Positions 22,283 to 30,242 of a DNA stretch of 64,000 nucleotides are shown here, piece by piece (the first letter of the stretch is position 1; every line of letters begins with the position of its first letter). The position numbers and the translations under genes were made by a program. A model generated the notes under the pieces. It ran no database searches and was not told the DNA's origin. It worked only from the letters and a program-made list of their open reading frames with translations. Source of the DNA: a virus; IMG/VR virus record IMGVR_UViG_3300043449_002710, positions 124,001 to 188,000 of that record. One strand, given 5' to 3'.

Positions 22283-22317
22283 CAAAAAAACCCGGTGAGA
22301 TTTCTCCCACCGGGTCT
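22283..22317 (-). terminator. Rho-independent terminator
   Basis: Minus strand ACCCGGTG with its partner CACCGGGT, extended by GAG/CTC, followed by TTTTTTTG. It ends transcription from the gene at 22358-22801 and separates it from the MoxR operon. Confidence 0.9.
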
Positions 22318-22357
22318 TAGTTTCCTTGTGTTGGAATAGGATATTTAGATAATACCC

Positions 22358-22801
22358 TTAATTAGGCTGTTGCATAGAAATTTTTGCTAAAGCTTCTTCA
22401 ACTTGAGTGACACGGTTGGCCAGAGCTGGAATCTCATTTGTCATCTTCAAAATATCTTCGAGAGCTTTGGTGTTCGGCGCAGAAGCTTTTTTTGTTGTTT
22501 CTTCCTCTTCACCTTCCTCTTCACCTTGGCTTTGGCGGCGTACCTGTTTGACCATGTCGGTAATAGGTACTTCCCACTTCATTCGAGTGACACCACCGCG
22601 ACGACCCACGATGAATTCACCTGCCCCAGCATCTGCCATTGCATCCAGCGTCTCTTCGATTTTGAGCTGCTGATTGACGATATAGTTTTTCAGATCCTCA
22701 ACCCGAGTTTCCCAGGTCTGTCGCTTGTACGTGGCCAAAAAGTCAAAAATCAATCGGCCTGTAGGGGTTTTAGAAATCGTTCTCAATTTATTTAAATTCA
22801 T
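22358..22801 (-). CDS. Putative winged-helix DNA-binding protein
   Basis: A 147-residue protein. Residues 10-80 read as a winged-helix-like domain: GRLIFDFLATYKRQTWETRV, IEETLDAMADAGAGEFIVGR and the wing GRRGGVTRMKWEV. An acidic linker (EEEGEEEE) follows, then a coiled-coil C-terminus (LANRVTQVEEALAKI). The ATG at 22801 has GTGAGG five bases upstream; the GTG-initiated longer form is unlikely. TTGACT with a poor -10 (TAACCC) lies upstream. It may regulate phage genes, but this is inference from fold impression only. Confidence 0.65.
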   Translation of the reverse strand: MNLNKLRTISKTPTGRLIFDFLATYKRQTWETRVEDLKNYIVNQQLKIEETLDAMADAGAGEFIVGRRGGVTRMKWEVPITDMVKQVRRQSQGEEEGEEEETTKKASAPNTKALEDILKMTNEIPALANRVTQVEEALAKISMQQPN

Positions 22802-22880
22802 GGCAAACCTCACTTCTTGGGAGTGGGGTTATCTGGTTTAAAAAGAAGAGTCAATAAGAAAAAAATTCTTAAAAAATAAT

Positions 22881-23147
22881 TTAATCTTTTATCTTTCTGA
22901 CCGTAGCCGGTTGCTCTTGATCCCCCCAAACATTTCGGACCAGAATAGGGCTAGAGGGCTCTGCTTGGATAATGTAGTTCGTGTTGAGGTAAGGCTTTCT
23001 CACCACGCCATCCGCATCCACAAACTCGATCTGAATCACTTCGTCATCATCTTTTCCGGCTAGCAATACTTTCGCGGCAGTGAACTCGTAGAAATCGAGT
23101 TCAATATTCCAGTATTCCCCGGGCTTCATGTGACGATTTAGACTCAT
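22881..23147 (-). CDS. Small beta-rich hypothetical protein
   Basis: An 88-residue protein with alternating hydrophobic strands (YWNIELDFYEFTAAKVLLAG, VIQIEFVDADGVVRKPYL, IIQAEPSSPILVRNVWG). No motif is recognised and no ribosome-binding site is obvious. It starts ten bases after the stop of the zinc protein gene, so is probably co-transcribed with it. Confidence 0.6.
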   Translation of the reverse strand: MSLNRHMKPGEYWNIELDFYEFTAAKVLLAGKDDDEVIQIEFVDADGVVRKPYLNTNYIIQAEPSSPILVRNVWGDQEQPATVRKIKD

Positions 23148-23157
23148 GTTTGTTTTT

Positions 23158-23646
23158 CTATTTTTTAACCAGCGCGCCTCTTCTGATGCACTGGGTTAAA
23201 TGCTTACAAAGGTGGGGTATGTGATGCGGGTTTGTTACATTAGGTGCCTTACCGTTGCTGTACTTGATGCTTGAGGAATCCTCCTGCGCATCGGCCACCT
23301 CACAATGAAAAAGATAATATTCACAAGAGCAAGAAACCCAGACCTTAGTATCTCGCGTAAAAGGCGGCGGATTGGCTGGACCAATATAAGGCACGCCTTT
23401 TTTCCTCAAATTAGGTGGGATATACATCGTCTTACCCCTACCACCCCAATAAAGGCGAAGCTCAAAACTTTTTGGTTTTTTTCCTGGCAGATTCGTTAAA
23501 GCCACTCCAGAAACAGATCGATAGTAGCCGTGGATATCTTTTCCGACTTTAACCGGATTGAATCTAATGGAGACCTTACTCGCGTTCGAGAGCAGAACCG
23601 GCCTATGAGATTGAGTCTGTCCTAAGAGTTCTTTTACTGTAAGCAT
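23158..23646 (-). CDS. SWIM-like zinc-binding phage protein
   Basis: A 162-residue protein. The C-terminal half carries VWVSCSCEYYLFHCEVADAQ and HHIPHLCKHLTQCIRRGAL, i.e. CxC...CKH, a SWIM-like zinc-finger arrangement found in many uncharacterised phage proteins. The N-terminal part (SKVSIRFNPVKVGKDIHGYY, SFELRLYWGGRGKTMYIPP) is beta-rich. Function unknown, possibly nucleic-acid binding. The ATG is seven bases after GGTTATTTT; transcription is divergent from the sigma factor gene. Confidence 0.68.
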   Translation of the reverse strand: MLTVKELLGQTQSHRPVLLSNASKVSIRFNPVKVGKDIHGYYRSVSGVALTNLPGKKPKSFELRLYWGGRGKTMYIPPNLRKKGVPYIGPANPPPFTRDTKVWVSCSCEYYLFHCEVADAQEDSSSIKYSNGKAPNVTNPHHIPHLCKHLTQCIRRGALVKK

Positions 23647-23653
23647 CCCTTTA

Positions 23654-23662
23654 AAAATAACC
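23654..23662 (-). promoter_or_regulatory. GGTTATTTT promoter motif, leaderless spacing
   Basis: Minus-strand AAGGTTATTTTTAAAGGG is followed at once by ATG. The block is nearly identical to the plus-strand sequence before 30942 (TGTTATTTTTAAGGGT) and similar to that before 54864. Confidence 0.55.
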
Positions 23663-23719
23663 TTCTCAGTTCAATGCTTCGATGTCTTGGTTTCCGTAAA
23701 ATTGGTAAAATTTAAGAGA

Positions 23720-25018
23720 ATGAAAAAGAACCCGACAGTAGAATTCCCAATAGCGCGAGCGATCCGAGAGCAGATTTTTAAGATTCCGCTTCTGCCTCAA
23801 GACCAGATCGTCGCTAGGTTCCAAGAACTGGATAGCGTACTGTACCCCCACGCTCTGAAATTGACAGAAAAATTTCCGCGTCTTCGGGACTATTTTCAAG
23901 AAGTCATGTTCCGAATCGCCTCGGGCAATACCCTGGGTAAAAATTACTACGACAAAGAAGACCATGAAGATGAAAAAGGGAAAAAATCCTCCAAGAAAAT
24001 CTTCAAGAACTCCGAGAAAAGAGTCCTAGCAAAGAGCTTTGCTTTATTTCGGTTGAAAAATCAACCCCAACGCTTCTGCTCTGTAGTGAAAGAAGCGGGG
24101 TTTCTCAGAGGCGTCTTTGAAGAAGCTATCGAGTTATTTTTGGAAATCACTCAAGGCTATACTGAGACCTTGGATGCGATGAGAAAAGCCGCCTTGGCTC
24201 ATTCCCCCGATTTCATCGAACTCGAAAGAAAAGTGCATTTCATAGAAAATGAGTTAGGGTTCTACAATTCTGACGAACTGGTTTTTCAGGTGGTGGAAAC
24301 AAATTCCGTTTGGAAGCAATACTCCAAACTCAGGGATAATCTGATCGCCCCCTATTTCCGAATGGTTTACACGATTGCTAAGAGCACTTCGACCTCCGAA
24401 GCGCAGACCCTAGACAATTTCCAAAACGGAATCTTTGGCTTGGTTCGGGCTGTCAAATGCTATACCCCCACCCGATTTGCCGCTTTTTCAGTTGTCGCAA
24501 AGACCTGGATCAAGCAATCCATCTTGCTCAACTTGAAAACCGAGGTCAATCTCATCAAGCTGCCTGTCGCGAATTGGCACCTCTATCAGAAGCTAGAAAA
24601 AATCCGACAGAAAATAGAAACAAAGATGCAACGAGACGCCACACTAGAGCAGATCTCGAAGGCTTCGAAAATCCCGTTAGAAAAAGTTCAAAAGATTTAC
24701 GAGAACGCCAAGCTCGTTCACGTCTTATCTCTTAATACCCCTAGTCAAACGGAAGACGAAAAATCCAATCAAGCCAAATGGAATTTGGAATCGATCCAAG
24801 CCAATGACACTCATCGAGAGCGGTTTGAGATTCAAAACGAATACGAATTGATTGAGCATGTGATTCATCTCTTTGATGAAGAAGAGCAGATCATCTTTGG
24901 CTTAATCTCAGGATGTTCGGATCTCATCCCAGAACCCGAGTTACCCCAGGAACTCATCCTAAAAGAATCCTTAAGGCAAAAAGCGGCCCGCAGGGGGCTC
25001 AGCGTTATTTTTAAATGA
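23720..25018 (+). CDS. Phage-encoded sigma-70 family RNA polymerase sigma factor
   Basis: A 432-residue sigma factor. Region 2 spans about residues 225-305: LIAPYFRMVYTIAKS, TLDNFQNGIFGLVRAVKCY (the core-binding D-x-x-Q-x-G-x-x-G-L-x-x-A motif) and FSVVAKTWIKQSILLNL (promoter melting). Region 3 includes the TLEQISKASKIPLEKV helix-turn-helix, and a degenerate region 4 (HVIHLFDEEEQIIFGLISG, LRQKAARRGLSVI) ends the protein. The N-terminal 220 residues are helical with no region 1.1. It would redirect host RNA polymerase to phage promoters; the GTTATTWT motif is a candidate target. I chose the ATG at 23720 over a TTG at 23687. Confidence 0.85.
   Translation: MKKNPTVEFPIARAIREQIFKIPLLPQDQIVARFQELDSVLYPHALKLTEKFPRLRDYFQEVMFRIASGNTLGKNYYDKEDHEDEKGKKSSKKIFKNSEKRVLAKSFALFRLKNQPQRFCSVVKEAGFLRGVFEEAIELFLEITQGYTETLDAMRKAALAHSPDFIELERKVHFIENELGFYNSDELVFQVVETNSVWKQYSKLRDNLIAPYFRMVYTIAKSTSTSEAQTLDNFQNGIFGLVRAVKCYTPTRFAAFSVVAKTWIKQSILLNLKTEVNLIKLPVANWHLYQKLEKIRQKIETKMQRDATLEQISKASKIPLEKVQKIYENAKLVHVLSLNTPSQTEDEKSNQAKWNLESIQANDTHRERFEIQNEYELIEHVIHLFDEEEQIIFGLISGCSDLIPEPELPQELILKESLRQKAARRGLSVIFK
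25004..25012 (+). promoter_or_regulatory. GTTATTTTT promoter motif before the terminase operon
   Basis: GTTATTTTT lies at the 3' end of the sigma factor gene, 18 bases before the next ATG. It would launch the small-terminase-candidate/terminase transcript. Confidence 0.4.
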
Positions 25019-25030
25019 GAAGTGTGATGT

Positions 25031-25708
25031 ATGGATAAAGTAAAAGAACACAGCATTTTGGAAGCGGCTCAAGAGGCTTTAAAGCAAGCCAAGAAAGCCA
25101 AAGCTGAAGCCGAAAAAGAAGAGATCGACTCCTCGGTAATCCCAGAAACCAGAGAAATCGTAGGCACGATTGAAGGTTACCGACAACCCTTGCAGCCTTT
25201 GGTCTATTTGGAACAGCCCGCCCCTCCCGCTATCCCTCCCGCTCAAAAATTTGGGGACATCCCTGATCAAATCAGAGAGTCCGAGCAGATCAATACGTTT
25301 GAGGTCAAAAAGCATAACTTAGCTTCTGCCTTAGAGTCCTTGGAGCTAGCCGTGGCTTCCCACACCGCACTTCCCTCCCCAGACGCCGCTTTTGCAGTAT
25401 CGGGTTTGTCTGAGTTGGTCATGAAGCTGACAAAAGACATTGAGAAGTCTCAAGACCCAAAGAAGCTCTACGATCAGATCAATAGTGAAATTCTACAGAA
25501 GATGGTCGAGCACATCGTTTTCACGGTGGGCTCGGAGATGAAATGGCTCATCACAGAATCTCAGAAATTCGTGCCCACTGAAAAACAATCCCAGCTCACT
25601 GAGACGATTAAAAACGCAACTCGCAGGGTCGCCCCCTCCTTGAACGAGGTCTTGGAAATTGCCCAGACTCGGCTTTTAAAAACCCTCAATTTAAAGGAAA
25701 CCAAATAA
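25031..25708 (+). CDS. Candidate small terminase subunit
   Basis: A 225-residue helical protein two genes upstream of the terminase large subunit, the usual place for a small subunit. It has an N-terminal coiled coil (LEAAQEALKQAKKAKAEAEK), a proline-rich linker (LEQPAPPAIPPAQ) and a helical C-terminal half (VMKLTKDIEKSQDPKKLYDQ, LNEVLEIAQTRLLKTLNL). No helix-turn-helix is obvious, and the assignment rests on position, so another packaging or chaperone role is possible. GAGAAG lies upstream of the ATG. Confidence 0.5.
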   Translation: MDKVKEHSILEAAQEALKQAKKAKAEAEKEEIDSSVIPETREIVGTIEGYRQPLQPLVYLEQPAPPAIPPAQKFGDIPDQIRESEQINTFEVKKHNLASALESLELAVASHTALPSPDAAFAVSGLSELVMKLTKDIEKSQDPKKLYDQINSEILQKMVEHIVFTVGSEMKWLITESQKFVPTEKQSQLTETIKNATRRVAPSLNEVLEIAQTRLLKTLNLKETK

Positions 25709-25709
25709 A

Positions 25710-25934
25710 ATGTTTCCCACCAACTATGAAAATTTTTGGGACCTTTTAAAAGACGCGGATTTCGCACGTGGGTTTTTGACCCAATGCTACCATGAAGGGT
25801 TTTCTATCCACGGAATTAGGCATCCAGATGAAATTGAAGACATGCCTTGTACCTTGGTTGTGGAGCTTTCTAGGCAGATCTTGCCGTTTTACTACATGGA
25901 AAAAACCCCAAGCCCCAATTACTGGTTTCATTGA
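25710..25934 (+). CDS. Small protein upstream of terminase
   Basis: A 74-residue protein (NFWDLLKDADFARGFLTQCY, GIRHPDEIEDMPCTLVVEL) starting one base after the preceding stop and ending in TGATG, which overlaps the terminase start. The tight coupling suggests a packaging-related role. No family recognised. Confidence 0.7.
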   Translation: MFPTNYENFWDLLKDADFARGFLTQCYHEGFSIHGIRHPDEIEDMPCTLVVELSRQILPFYYMEKTPSPNYWFH

Positions 25935-28900
25935 TGCGAAAGTCTAAAAAGTTTTTGAACCCAGAAGACCTACTGAGTCAGATCATCAGCAGTGATTTTG
26001 ATCTGTCTCAGTTTGACCAAATCGATGAAAGCCATATCCCACAGCCACCCAATTTCATCGATTGGATCACAGGCAGGGATTTCTGTAACGCAACCCTCCT
26101 ACCTTGGCAGGTTGAAGCCGGGATGCACCTGTTCTCAGATTACTGCCCAGAGTGTTCGAACCCAGAATACATCACCGAGCTATTTGATGAATCGATGGCT
26201 GAGATCCTCGATAACATCCAGTTCTTAGATCAAGGAGTTTGCCCCAAGTGCAAAAAGAATCGATTAGATCTTTTCACCTTGGGTGAAAAGCATCCGACAA
26301 AGCCATCGATTAAATCCGAGTTTATTGGAAATTTGGGCCAGAGAAGCGGAAAGACACTGGCCGAACACACCGAAGTTTTAACCCCCCAGGGGCCTGTTGC
26401 CATCAAAGATATCCAAATTGGGGATATCGTTTATGGCTGGAATCGAGACGGTTCTGTTTCTGAAACAAAAGTAGTCAATAAATTTGATCACGGTATTAAG
26501 CCTGTTCGAGACCTGATTTCTAGGGGTAGGGTACTGGCTTCTTGCACCGACGAGCACCGTTGGCTTACGTGCAGAACCAGTCGTTATGGAAAAGGAACTA
26601 GAAAACAAAGAAAATCAGATTTTTTAGAGTTAAAACTCAAAGACTTCAAGGATAACAAAGATATCGCGATTCATCGTAAATTGATCAAGATTCCTTGTGG
26701 GGAAGTTTCGGAACCCCATGCTTATGCGATTGCGGCCCTTCTTGGAGATGGGTGCTCCCGTCAAGGCACCTCAAATACGATAGATATTTCTTCAGGGGAT
26801 CAAAATGTCCCTAAAAAAGTAGCGTCTGTACTCGGAGCACAAACAATTAAACGAAACTGGGAAGATAACTATACTTGGCATATTCGCGCAGGAGATACTT
26901 ATAGCAGGGAAACATTGAACTGCCACTATTACGCGGAATGGTGCAAGGGTAAATATGCCCACGAAAAGATATGCGATCTTGAGACAATAAAAACTTGGGA
27001 TCGTGAAAGTTGCCTAGAATTCCTCGCCGGACTGATCGACACGGATGGTTCCGTACATGGAACTGGGAGACTAATTGTTGCTTTTGGTTGCCAATCCAGG
27101 TCAGTCGTAGAAGCATTCGCCTATTTGGTTTACCGCCTTTTTCAATACAAGCCAGCAATCCACATGGATAACAGACCGAAATACTTCAATGGTCCAATAT
27201 ATCAGGCAAAGGTAAACTCTACTTTTTTTGCTAAAAGAATTTTGAAAGAGATTGATCCTTATTTGGCGAGCCCAAATAGAAAATGGAAACCCGAATACGA
27301 AATGATTGGGAATCATAACTCCCATTCAGATTATACGAAACCCCAAGCTGGTGAACCCTACCTCTGTCAGACTTATGATATTGAAGTAGGGAATGAAACC
27401 AATCTTTATGTTTTGGCCCACGAAGGTCTTATAACGCACAATTCAAAAATGGTCGCGTTGTCCACAAGCTATCAGCTCAATCGCTGGTTGAGTCTTCACG
27501 ACCCGCTAGGCTTTTATGGGCTACCTCGGATGGAAGTGATCTTGGGGACTTTTTCCGCGCTCTCCGCAGAGCAAGCTGAAGAAAACCTCTGGATGCCATT
27601 CAAGGGATTAATCGACGCATCGCCTTGGTTTAAAAAGTACAATGATTTCCTCAAGTCGGAGGAGAAGCGTCTCTCCATTCCGCTTTGTGACGTGAAAGAC
27701 ACCTATATGTTCTATCCGCACAAAAGACTTCTGATCTCTTTCACAGGATCGGATGACCGGAAAAAACGCGGTCGGACTCGATTGTTTGGTGCGATTGACG
27801 AAATCGCTTTCTTGAATTCGGAAGTCGGGACTTCCAAAAAGAAGGTGATGGATGCGGATAAAAACTACGCCGCTCTCAACAACTCTCTTTCCACCATCCG
27901 GCAAAAGGCATTGATGCGATTGGCAGAGGGGCATTTCAATACGATCATGCCCATCATGTATAACGCCTCCTCGCCTTATAACGTCCAAGACAAAATCATG
28001 CGGTTGACCAAATCAGCCCCAGACAATCCCTTTGCGGTAGTGATTCACCGAGCTACTTGGGAGTCGAATCCAGACTACTCAGAAAAAACCTGTCGCGCCA
28101 TCAACCCAGGCCTTTCTCAAGTCGAGTTCGAGCGCGACTTTGGTGCAATCCCCCCGTTTTCGGATTCCCCCTATATTGGGGATGCTCGGGTGATGGAAAA
28201 GCTCTGCGCCCACAAAGATCACTATCGACCTCTTTTGAATGTGACTCGCGAAGTCCATGTCGATATGCTTGGAGACAAATATCTCTTTTTAAGAGCCAAG
28301 GCGCATCAGCTCGATAAGAATACGCCAAGGCTTTTGGCACTCGACAACGGGTACAATCAGAATGCGTTTGGTGCGGCGATCTTTGGCTATGATTCGATTC
28401 AAAAAAAGCCTGTGCTTCAGTTTTTAGTGAGCCTCTACCCAGATCCTCAATCCAATCTCTCGATTCATTTCCCATCGATGTTCGAGAATTTTATTTTGCC
28501 GATTATCCAAGGCCTCAATATTAAGCACGTCTTTTATGACCGCTGGCAGTCCCTTGATCAGATCCAGCGGTTAAGAGATATGAAAATCAACGCCGAAGCG
28601 CATTCGCTTTCTTTTGAGAAAGACATGCTGCCTTTCAAGCAGCAGCTTTTGTCTGGGAACATGGTGCTACCACCACTAGAGATCGCATCCATGCAAGAAG
28701 TCAAAGATGCGGTCAACCCCACGCAGATGACAACAGATAAACCGGTGGCCAATTTGATCTGGCAAACGCTGACTGTGAGACAGGTCGGTAAAAAAGTCTT
28801 AAAGCCTTTGGACGGGGATGACGATCTATTCCGAGCTTTTGTACTCGGGGGATCTCGCTTTTTGTCAGACGAGATCCAAAGAATTTATGCAACTTATGCT

Positions 28901-29035
28901 GGAATCAAACAAGCGGCTCAAAACGCCCAAGGCTTTTTAGGAAGCTTTCATTCTCGAAGCGGGGGAGGCAGTAGTGCAACCCCCAATCGAGGCAATCAGA
29001 TTTCTATCGCCAAGTATCGTGGCTTTTCCAAATAA
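25934..29035 (+). CDS. terL: Terminase large subunit, interrupted by an intein
   Basis: A 1033-codon precursor; removing the 363-residue intein leaves a 670-residue terminase. The ATPase P-loop GQRSGK/S spans the intein site. Walker B is RTRLFGAIDEIAFL, followed by the coupling region. The RNase H-like nuclease has its aspartates in LLALDNGYNQNAF, KHVFYDRWQ and LDGDDDLFRAFVL. The N-terminal part includes DWITGRDFCNATLLPWQVEA and two CxxC pairs (CPECSNPEY, GVCPKCKKNR), so it probably binds zinc. The enzyme cuts and pumps DNA into the prohead via the portal. The ATG at 25934 overlaps the previous stop. The C-terminal tail is glycine/serine rich. Confidence 0.93.
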   Translation: MRKSKKFLNPEDLLSQIISSDFDLSQFDQIDESHIPQPPNFIDWITGRDFCNATLLPWQVEAGMHLFSDYCPECSNPEYITELFDESMAEILDNIQFLDQGVCPKCKKNRLDLFTLGEKHPTKPSIKSEFIGNLGQRSGKTLAEHTEVLTPQGPVAIKDIQIGDIVYGWNRDGSVSETKVVNKFDHGIKPVRDLISRGRVLASCTDEHRWLTCRTSRYGKGTRKQRKSDFLELKLKDFKDNKDIAIHRKLIKIPCGEVSEPHAYAIAALLGDGCSRQGTSNTIDISSGDQNVPKKVASVLGAQTIKRNWEDNYTWHIRAGDTYSRETLNCHYYAEWCKGKYAHEKICDLETIKTWDRESCLEFLAGLIDTDGSVHGTGRLIVAFGCQSRSVVEAFAYLVYRLFQYKPAIHMDNRPKYFNGPIYQAKVNSTFFAKRILKEIDPYLASPNRKWKPEYEMIGNHNSHSDYTKPQAGEPYLCQTYDIEVGNETNLYVLAHEGLITHNSKMVALSTSYQLNRWLSLHDPLGFYGLPRMEVILGTFSALSAEQAEENLWMPFKGLIDASPWFKKYNDFLKSEEKRLSIPLCDVKDTYMFYPHKRLLISFTGSDDRKKRGRTRLFGAIDEIAFLNSEVGTSKKKVMDADKNYAALNNSLSTIRQKALMRLAEGHFNTIMPIMYNASSPYNVQDKIMRLTKSAPDNPFAVVIHRATWESNPDYSEKTCRAINPGLSQVEFERDFGAIPPFSDSPYIGDARVMEKLCAHKDHYRPLLNVTREVHVDMLGDKYLFLRAKAHQLDKNTPRLLALDNGYNQNAFGAAIFGYDSIQKKPVLQFLVSLYPDPQSNLSIHFPSMFENFILPIIQGLNIKHVFYDRWQSLDQIQRLRDMKINAEAHSLSFEKDMLPFKQQLLSGNMVLPPLEIASMQEVKDAVNPTQMTTDKPVANLIWQTLTVRQVGKKVLKPLDGDDDLFRAFVLGGSRFLSDEIQRIYATYAGIKQAAQNAQGFLGSFHSRSGGGSSATPNRGNQISIAKYRGFSK
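26354..27442 (+). other. Intein with LAGLIDADG homing endonuclease in terL
   Basis: A 363-residue intein inserted within the P-loop between GK and S. Block A is LAEHTEVLTPQGPVAI, preceded by threonine rather than the usual cysteine or serine. Block B is SCTDEHRWLT. The endonuclease has two LAGLIDADG-type motifs, AIAALLGDGCS and FLAGLIDTDGSV. Blocks F and G are QTYDIEVGNETNLYVL and HEGLITHN, followed by the +1 serine of the extein. The ends give a continuous terminase when removed. Thr at position 1 is unusual and may slow splicing. Confidence 0.9.
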
Positions 29036-29054
29036 CCAACCCAAGGAATAAAAA

Positions 29055-30122
29055 ATGAAACTATTTTACAGTCTTTTGCTTCTATTCGTGTCTGTTCAAA
29101 GCTTAGCGGATGTTCGGTTTGTGAAAGTGTCCAATCAAGGCAAAGCTCTTCCAGATGATGCTTCAGAATGGAGCTGCGTCTATGATCGAAAAAATAAACT
29201 GATGTGGGAAGTAAAGACCAACGACAAGGGCCTGCGCGATGCTATCTGGACTTACACTTGGTATGACTCCACTCAGTCAAAAGAAAAACAGGGAACCAAA
29301 GTCGATCTAAAATCCAGAACTCAATGTTTTAACCCAGGCAACTGCAACACCGAGTATTATGTCAATGCGGTGAATAAAGCCGGTCTTTGCGGTTTCAACG
29401 ACTGGCAGCTTCCTTCTCAAACCAACACCATCCGTGATGGCTCCCACCAGGGGGCTTTAGATAGCCTGATCAATTGCCCGGGTGGGTATAGCGACAACTG
29501 GGTTTATTACTACTATTGCCTCGACGCTCAGAAATATAAACCGAATCTTCTCGATCAGAGGTTCTTTATCAACCTCGATCGGGCCACTCGTGAAAATGTA
29601 GGATATCAGTATTTCAGTCCCTACTACTGGTCCCGCCATGTTTATGATGGGAACGATAAATATACTTGGTGGGTCAACATTGAGACAGGTGGACTCACTC
29701 AAGGGGATCAGAGTTTAGCCAACCATGTTCTTCTGTCCCGCAATGCTCCGAATTTCAATGACACGATTCCCCCCACTCCCCCTGCTCCACCCACAACACG
29801 ACGAGCTTGTGTGATCCCGGCAGACACTACTGCGCTTTGTAAAGAGAACGGAATTTCCACTTTCACTTTAGCGAACGCCTCGGTCAATAACGGGGCTGTT
29901 TGCGAGAGTTACTCGACTGGCAACTTGGCCATCGCTGGAAAATCTTTTCAATGCGCTGATGGAAACTGGAATATGGTCGGCAGCAATTCCTACTGTGAAG
30001 TCACTAAAAACAATTACTACAATGGCTACTGCACTTCAAAATATGTAACCAACGGATTTTCTTGTTTTGAAAATAAAGAAGTCTATCGCTGTGTGGGCAA
30101 CAAATGGGTCTTGCTGAAATGA
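29055..30122 (+). CDS. Secreted DUF1566 (Lcl C-terminal-like) protein
   Basis: A 355-residue protein with a classical signal peptide (MKLFYSLLLLFVSVQSLA, cleavage after LADV). Residues 35-235 match the DUF1566 fold: WSCVYDRKNKLMWEVKT, TYTWYDS, AGLCGFNDWQLPS, YYWSRHVYDG and WWVNIETGG, with conserved cysteines likely forming disulfides. A proline/threonine linker (PPTPPAPPTTRR) leads to a C-terminal cysteine-rich region of about 100 residues with eight cysteines. Exported proteins in phage late operons usually alter the infected cell's envelope or act as a receptor or adhesin; which holds is unknown. AAGGAA precedes the ATG. Confidence 0.82.
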   Translation: MKLFYSLLLLFVSVQSLADVRFVKVSNQGKALPDDASEWSCVYDRKNKLMWEVKTNDKGLRDAIWTYTWYDSTQSKEKQGTKVDLKSRTQCFNPGNCNTEYYVNAVNKAGLCGFNDWQLPSQTNTIRDGSHQGALDSLINCPGGYSDNWVYYYYCLDAQKYKPNLLDQRFFINLDRATRENVGYQYFSPYYWSRHVYDGNDKYTWWVNIETGGLTQGDQSLANHVLLSRNAPNFNDTIPPTPPAPPTTRRACVIPADTTALCKENGISTFTLANASVNNGAVCESYSTGNLAIAGKSFQCADGNWNMVGSNSYCEVTKNNYYNGYCTSKYVTNGFSCFENKEVYRCVGNKWVLLK

Positions 30123-30123
30123 G

Positions 30124-30212
30124 TGGTGCCGAGGATCGGAGTCGAACCGATACGTCCCTTGCGAAACTCAGGATTTTAAATCCTGTGCGTCTACCAATTT
30201 CGCCACCCCGGC
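30124..30212 (-). tRNA. tRNA-Leu (UAA anticodon)
   Basis: An 89-base tRNA on the minus strand: acceptor GCCGGGG pairing with CCTCGGC, D-loop AATTGGTAGA, anticodon stem CAGGA/TCCTG around loop TTTAAAA (anticodon TAA), a long variable arm typical of leucine, and the T-arm ATCGG TTCGACT CCGAT. CCA is encoded. A perfect inverted repeat GCACTAA-G-TTAGTGC overlaps its 5' end. It would help read UUA codons and lies downstream of the nucleotidyltransferase gene on the same strand. Confidence 0.96.
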
Positions 30213-30242
30213 ACTAAGTTAGTGCATAACATTATTTTGGCA

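Noticed and set aside
23720-23760. KNPTVEFPIA at the start of the sigma factor as a tag copy
   Set aside because: The tyrosine is missing and the following residues do not match; too weak to count.
30211-30225. Inverted repeat beside tRNA-Leu as a phage attachment site
   Set aside because: No integrase in the window and no second copy seen; more likely a structural hairpin near the tRNA 5' end.
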